From Rhynchospora pubera (taxonomy: Eukaryota > Streptophyta > Magnoliopsida > Poales > Cyperaceae): 64,000 nt of DNA. The notes below the pieces were generated by a model, which saw nothing but the letters and a program-made list of their open reading frames with translations, was not told where the DNA came from and did not search any database. Position 1 is the stretch's first letter. Every line of letters starts with the position of its first letter. Shown here one piece after another: positions 59,372-64,000 of the stretch. The stretch is from positions 232,704,742 through 232,768,741 of the forward strand of contig CM051460.1 in assembly GCA_028095005.1 (NCBI GenBank), written 5' to 3'. The translations under genes were made by a program, and so were the position numbers.

Positions 59372-59717
59372 TGACATTTCGAAAATAAAGCCTTAAAAGG
59401 ATATCATTCACAGAACTAATCAATTATTCCATAATACTGTTTCTTCCTTAATTAATAATTGCTCAAGTAGGTGTAGTTGCCTTTCTCCATCTTCCAATCC
59501 AAGCTTCACTTGCATCTCATCATTTGCAAAGTTTTTAATTTGAAGCATCACTGTAAATTTGGTCCCACACCTGTTCAATTGTACTCTAGTAATCCTAGGT
59601 GTATCACGACTCTGTCTACGTGACAAATTTCTTTAAGAAAAGATGTCAACCTTTTGCTAACTTTGCGCTCTCATTTACAACAATAGCCCACAAAAGCGTA
59701 AAAAATATCTGATCTCC
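59372..59717. other. Intergenic, no feature recognised
   Basis: A 68-residue open frame on the minus strand (59420-59626) has no recognisable motif or gene structure and is not called. Confidence 0.4.
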
Positions 59718-59725
59718 CCAACAAC

Positions 59726-59999
59726 CAGGGCTGTCAAACGTTCAAGATGGAACGGAAATGCTTCATTCCGTTTCCATTCCATTTTAAAATACGAAACAGA
59801 AAATTATTCCATTTCCGTTCCATTTCGTTAAACGGAACGGAAATTTCACTTCCACATTCATTTTACATTGAAATTTCTCATTTCAGCGTTCCGTTTCCGT
59901 TCCATTTTTGAAAATGGAACTACTTTTCCTTCCACTTTTGTTCCATTTCGGACGGAACGAAACGGAAACGTGCGAAACGGCGGAATATTGACAGCCCTA
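59726..59999. mobile_element. hAT-type MITE (274 bp)
   Basis: The ends CAGGGCTGTCAA and TTGACAGCCCTA are inverted, flanked by an exact 8-bp duplication CCAACAAC (59718-59725 and 60000-60007). The interior alternates GGAACGGAAA and TTTCCGTTCC words. Non-coding. Confidence 0.95.
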
Positions 60000-60786
60000 C
60001 CAACAACCGTTCTATATACCACAGAGTAAGGCGAGTCAGTGGCATCTAGGACCCGCTATATAAATTCTTGACTTTTGCATGTCAGTGAAATCTCACGATC
60101 TTAGGCATACTTGTACCATCATCAAGGAATCTAGATTTTACACACCAAACAAACAACCTAGTTAATGCTCTAGACTAATTAGTAAGTAGACCAATATCTT
60201 TCATCATGTGTACCTCCAACCTACTTATTATATACACCTCATTTGCTTAGCTTGTACTCCCTTTCTTCCCACGCCTGCCACCCCTCTATGGCAGCTTCCC
60301 TCTCTAGTTTCTTTATGGTAAAATGTGTGGCGAGTCACTGACCAGTTCTCTCTCATTATAACATCTTGCTTGCTCCATAAGTTGCCATAACTAGAGAGAG
60401 ACAGAAAAATAGTTATATCTTTTGAGTGAAAAATAATTATTATACTTTATGGCCTCAATGGGTCCGTTATAATGAAAACACACTTCCAAGAACTACGACT
60501 TATTTTTCGCAACCGCTCTCCGAAAAATTTAAAAAATAATAATTCTGTTGCTGATGAACAGAAAATACTAATTGAGACCAAACATTCCATTTGTACTTTA
60601 TACATTTCATTTCCATCCGTTCATTCCCACGGAGCAACTAATTAATGTAGTTGTCATTTACATAAAAATACACAAAAGATACATCCCGACCCAAGAAGAG
60701 GGGGACATAAGTATAACAGCGAATTGCTCTCAAGTCTCAACAGAAATCCCAAAATATAACCATATTTAAGTTATTCAAAGCCTCTC

Positions 60787-60793
60787 TTAAATA
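60787..60793 (+). promoter_or_regulatory. Possible TATA-like box of the receptor kinase gene
   Basis: TTAAATA lies 120 bp before the ATG at 60907 and is followed by a C-rich leader (CACCACCTCACTCC). It is a weak match. The region 60008-60780 holds no other feature I can support. Confidence 0.3.
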
Positions 60794-60906
60794 CCATCCA
60801 TAAACGCACCACCTCACTCCACTACTATCAACTGATAACCATAATCACTTCACCTTCCCCTTCTGTGTGCGTGCGTCTGTGCCTCACACAATTTCTCAAG
60901 CGCCTC

Positions 60907-62952
60907 ATGACCAACCTCCCCTGTCATCTCTTCTTGCTCCTCTTGTTGAATTCTCTCTTCCTTCACAAAACCATTGCTCTCTCTCCGGATGGGCTCGCCT
61001 TACTAGCATTCAAGTCGGCGGTGTCGAATGACCCGCAATCATCTCTAGCCACATGGAACGAAAATGACGCAGACCCTTGTCACTGGCCGGGCATATCATG
61101 TGCCAATGTAACTGGATTCTCCTACCCACGTGTAGTCGGGTTAGCGGTCGCACAGAGAAACTTGACAGGTTATATACCATCTGAATTGGGCTCCCTTCTC
61201 TTTCTCCGGAGATTAAACCTACACGGCAACAACCTGTCTGGTACGGTACCATCAGACCTTGCCAATGCCTCATCACTCCATTCTTTGTTTCTTTATGGGA
61301 ATTCTCTAACGGGTCCATTTCCTTCGGCTTTATGTAATCTTCCGCGCCTCCAAAATTTAGACCTCTCATTCAATTCTCTCTCGGGAGCAATACCACTTGA
61401 CCTGCGCAACTGTAGACAATTGCAACGGCTTTTGCTGTCACATAATAAGTTCGTCGGGGAAATTCCATCAGGGGTCTGGCCAGAGATGACTGGGCTGGTC
61501 CAGTTGGATCTCTCTTCAAACCAACTCAATGGCTCAATTCCACCGGACTTCGGGCAGCTGACTTCCCTAGGCGGTACATTGAATTTATCACATAATAGCT
61601 TCTCTGGTGAAATACCAGCTGAACTTGGCAAGCTCCCATCAACAGTCAGTCTTGATCTCCGGTTCAACGATCTCACTGGTGAAATTCCACAGGCGGGTTC
61701 GCTGGCAAATCAAGGCCCCACAGCCTTTCTAAACAACCCAGGACTATGTGGTTTCCCTCTTCAAATTATCTGCCAGAACCAACCTCCACCTGCTCCGCCC
61801 ATCAACCAAACCCCAGCTCCACCTGCCCAATCTGTTTCACAAAAGAAAGGTCTACGTACTAACCTTATTATCCTGATCTCAATAGCTGATGCAGCTGGTG
61901 TTGCTCTAATCGGGATCATCATGGTGTACATATATTGGAAGATAAAGGACAGGGATAATGAATGGTGTGTTTGTTCCAGTAAAGGGAAGCCGGGAGCCGG
62001 AGGCGGTATGTGCACATGGTGTGTGAATGGAGGAGTGAATATGGAGTCAACAGATGGAGAAGAAGAGGATGATGGGGAAGGGAAGGAAGGTGAGTTGGTG
62101 GCAATGGATAAGGGTTTTAGGTTTGAATTGGATGAATTGTTGAGGTCGTCGGCGTATGTGCTTGGCAAGGGCGGGAAGGGAATTGTGTATAAGGTGGTCG
62201 TTGGGAGCGGGATACCAGTGGCTGTCAGGCGGCTTGGTGGAGGTGGAGGTGGAGGTAGTGATACCGGGGGACAACAAAGGTATGACAAAATAATTTATTA
62301 TTTTCATTACTTTAATCTTTCTTAATTGTATTTGCTTAGATGGTAAAAAGATGTGGACTTTGCTTGGTCGTAGAATTATTTTCGTGATGTTTTACTACAA
62401 ATGTTTGTGGAGTCTAGTACATGTCAATTCATTGATGATTTGGTATAGTGGTAGTAATTCTGACCTTAAATTTCGAATAGAATATTCTTAAACTATTTAC
62501 TCTGTTACAGTAATAATGGCAAAACATTCTAAAACAATGATATTGTTGGTCTCTTCAAGACATTGGTTCAGTCACTGCTGATCTTTACTTTATTTTCCTT
62601 ATAGGAAATTTTTTTTTAGATGCCTTTTGGATGTCTTCTTTCTTTGCTTTTTATCTGGTGTAATTAGCTTGTAATTTCTTGTAATACTCTTTTTCTTTAT
62701 TAATAAATTTTTACTCTTGTTGGTTGGCTCTCGCCAACTAACCTTCAAAAAAAAAAAATATTGTTGGTATCTTTTGATCTTAAATAATGCTTTGCATTTT
62801 CAGATACAAGGAGTTTGCAGCAGAGGCGCAAGCCATAGGGAGAGTGAGGCATCCAAATGTGGTGAGGCTGAGAGCGTTCTACTGGTCCCAAGATGAGAAG
62901 CTACTCATCTCCGACTTCATCCCCAACGGCAACCTTGCAACAGCACTTCGTG
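60907..62952 (+). CDS. LRR receptor-like kinase, subfamily III (5' two exons; continues past the window)
   Basis: Exon 1 is 60907-62279 and exon 2 is 62804-62952, joined by a phase-2 GT-AG intron. The next donor (CGTG|GTATGT) opens an intron that leaves the window. I chose the ATG at 60907 because it starts a good signal peptide (MTNLPCHLFLLLLL). Then follow an LRR N-terminal cap (CHWPGISC), about six to seven leucine-rich repeats (RRLNLHGNNLSGTVP, QNLDLSFNSLSGAIP), a Pro-rich stalk, a transmembrane segment (NLIILISIADAAGVALIGIIM) and an acidic juxtamembrane region. The kinase starts with the glycine loop LGKGGKGIVYKV. The usual VAxK lysine is replaced (VAVRRL), as I recall for ZAR1/At1g67510-type receptors. 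Exon 2 carries EAQAIGRVRHPNVVRLRAFYW. It is probably a plasma-membrane receptor; its ligand is unknown. Confidence 0.93.
62551..62757 (+). mobile_element. Short retroposon in intron 1 of the kinase gene
   Basis: A ~207-bp insertion ending in an A-run (about 62747-62757) is flanked by an exact 11-bp duplication ATATTGTTGGT (62540-62550 and 62758-62768). Its 3' part (TTGTAATACTCTTTTTCTTT, then TTCAAAAA) resembles plant LINE 3' ends, so it is probably a heavily truncated LINE. Confidence 0.75.
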
Positions 62953-63705
62953 GTATGTACATAATTTTATCTCAACAGTCTTAGACTCTTAATAGTATTT
63001 TTTTTTTAATATGAGAATAGAATCGTTAGTTGTGTTGGGTATTTTAGTTTAATTTTTGTTGGCGAGTCAAATTGCCAATCCCTCAAAGACAGTTACCGAC
63101 ACATGGGAAATTAAATGTCTTGCTTAATAGACATGTCAGTACATCAATTTCAAATTAATATCTATTCGTTGTCAAAATTTTAAATTGATAATTTAAAACA
63201 TAATTTATACATAAATTGACATTTCGTTAAATAAAGATTAGCAACAGTTGTAAATTCAATGCACTACTATATTGATAGACTGAATTCATGTAACCCAAAA
63301 TCTTTTCTTTTTTCTTTGTCCACCTGACAAAATTCTTCACGAATCTCAAAACGCAACCTCCACTCGAAAAGCCTTAATCTCTAAGATAAAAGTTTTATAA
63401 CACTTTCTGTAACAGTGAAAGTAGTTGATCTAATCAGAGATATTTGCTTGCAAATGAATTAACTGGGAGGAGAATACCGGATTTAGAATTGCAGATTGAA
63501 TTATACAGGCAACTTTTGTACCTATTAGCACCAACTTCAGTGTCTTATCTTAAAGGCCAGAACAGAGAATGGAGTATTACAGTACCAATCAACACTCAAC
63601 AGTAGCAGTCAGAGCCAAGTAAAGAGCGGACCACGTTATAATATGACTTAAATAGTTCGTTATTTGAGAGAGACTGCTGCTTTGTATTCTCTCTCTTTTC
63701 ACACA
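62953..63705 (+). other. Intron 2 of the kinase gene
   Basis: AT-rich intron sequence starting GTATGT. No exon with the next expected kinase motifs (the helix around the LRIAKGTARGLAYLH-like block) is seen up to 64000, so the intron is at least 1.05 kb. Confidence 0.7.
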
Positions 63706-63713
63706 GTATGATC

Positions 63714-63871
63714 CAGTGTTTTTAAAACTGTACCGGCATCCTTACCAGTCGGCTAGGTGGCTGAAATCCGGCATTTCCTCTTACAATATTGGATATTGTC
63801 GTTTCGGTCACTGTTTTGGTTCCCGGTATTATCAGAATTTTCTGGTATTCAATACGCTTTTCAAAACACTG
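63714..63871. mobile_element. hAT-type MITE in intron 2 (158 bp)
   Basis: It starts CAGTGTTTTTAAAA and ends TTTTCAAAACACTG, with 8-bp flanks GTATGATC (63706-63713) and GTACGATC (63872-63879) differing at one base. Non-coding. Confidence 0.85.
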
Positions 63872-63889
63872 GTACGATCTGATGAGATT

Positions 63890-64000
63890 AGGCCTGTCAA
63901 ACATGGCGAAATAGCACGGAACAGGCCATTCTGTTTGTCGTTCTGTTAAAGAAAACAATACAAGATTTCATTTTGTTAACTGTTTTTGCTTTCAAAACAG
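63890..64000. mobile_element. Possible start of another hAT-like MITE cut by the window edge
   Basis: TAGGCCTGTCAAACATGG resembles the end CAGGGCTGTCAAACGTTC of the MITE at 59726, and the following GGAAC/GTTCTGTT words fit. The other end is outside the window. Confidence 0.3.

Noticed and set aside
59420..59626. 68-codon minus-strand frame
   Set aside because: No motif, no promoter or intron context, and it sits among MITEs.
60865..60906. Upstream GTG start for the receptor kinase
   Set aside because: Nuclear genes use ATG, and the ATG at 60907 begins a clear signal peptide.

Overview
This is nuclear DNA of a flowering plant, most likely a eudicot. The signs are AT-rich intergenic DNA, a nuclear-type tRNA-Lys gene, an intron-bearing LRR receptor-like kinase gene, an L1-type LINE, hAT/Mutator-type MITEs, a 172-bp satellite and a very large LTR retrotransposon. 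Only two ordinary host genes are visible: tRNA-Lys(CUU) near the left end, and the 5' two exons of an LRR-III receptor-like kinase at the right end, which runs off the window.

Layout. 1-2.2 kb: foldback MITEs, a tRNA gene and short inverted repeats. 2.2-16.1 kb and 48.06-50.16 kb: two parts of one ~172-bp satellite array (about 80 and 12 monomers), split by a ~32-kb nested insertion. The array breaks and resumes at the same place within the monomer. The nesting, outside in, is: satellite; an unclassified ~1.75-kb element with a Helitron-like 3' end; a 5'-truncated L1 LINE (17-bp target duplication, poly-A tail); and a 26.45-kb LTR retrotransposon (5-bp duplication CAAAC) that landed inside the LINE reverse-transcriptase frame. 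50-60 kb: MITEs and a solo LTR, several nested with target duplications. 60.9-64 kb: the receptor kinase gene with small insertions in its introns.

The most interesting object is the LTR retrotransposon (18782-45231, minus strand). Its LTRs are 5.2 and 5.5 kb, nearly identical (about nine substitutions by eye, so a young insertion), and each carries a 130-bp tandem array (5 versus 7 units). It encodes a 1499-residue Gag-protease polyprotein and, after one in-frame stop, a second Gag zinc-knuckle module. No reverse transcriptase, RNase H or integrase is visible, so it looks non-autonomous, probably from the Tat/Ogre side of Ty3/gypsy. The space where pol would lie holds a cassette on the opposite strand: its own TATA box, a leader that looks built of mini-exons, and three genes whose introns can be placed by GT-AG signals and exact frame continuity. 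Gene A is plant-mobile-domain-like, gene B is unrecognised and may be a paralogue of the C-terminal half of A, and gene C resembles the putative plant transposon protein family (Transposase_32-like). Because the introns are antisense to the genomic RNA, they can survive retrotransposition.

All family names come from motif reading by eye; no database search was run.
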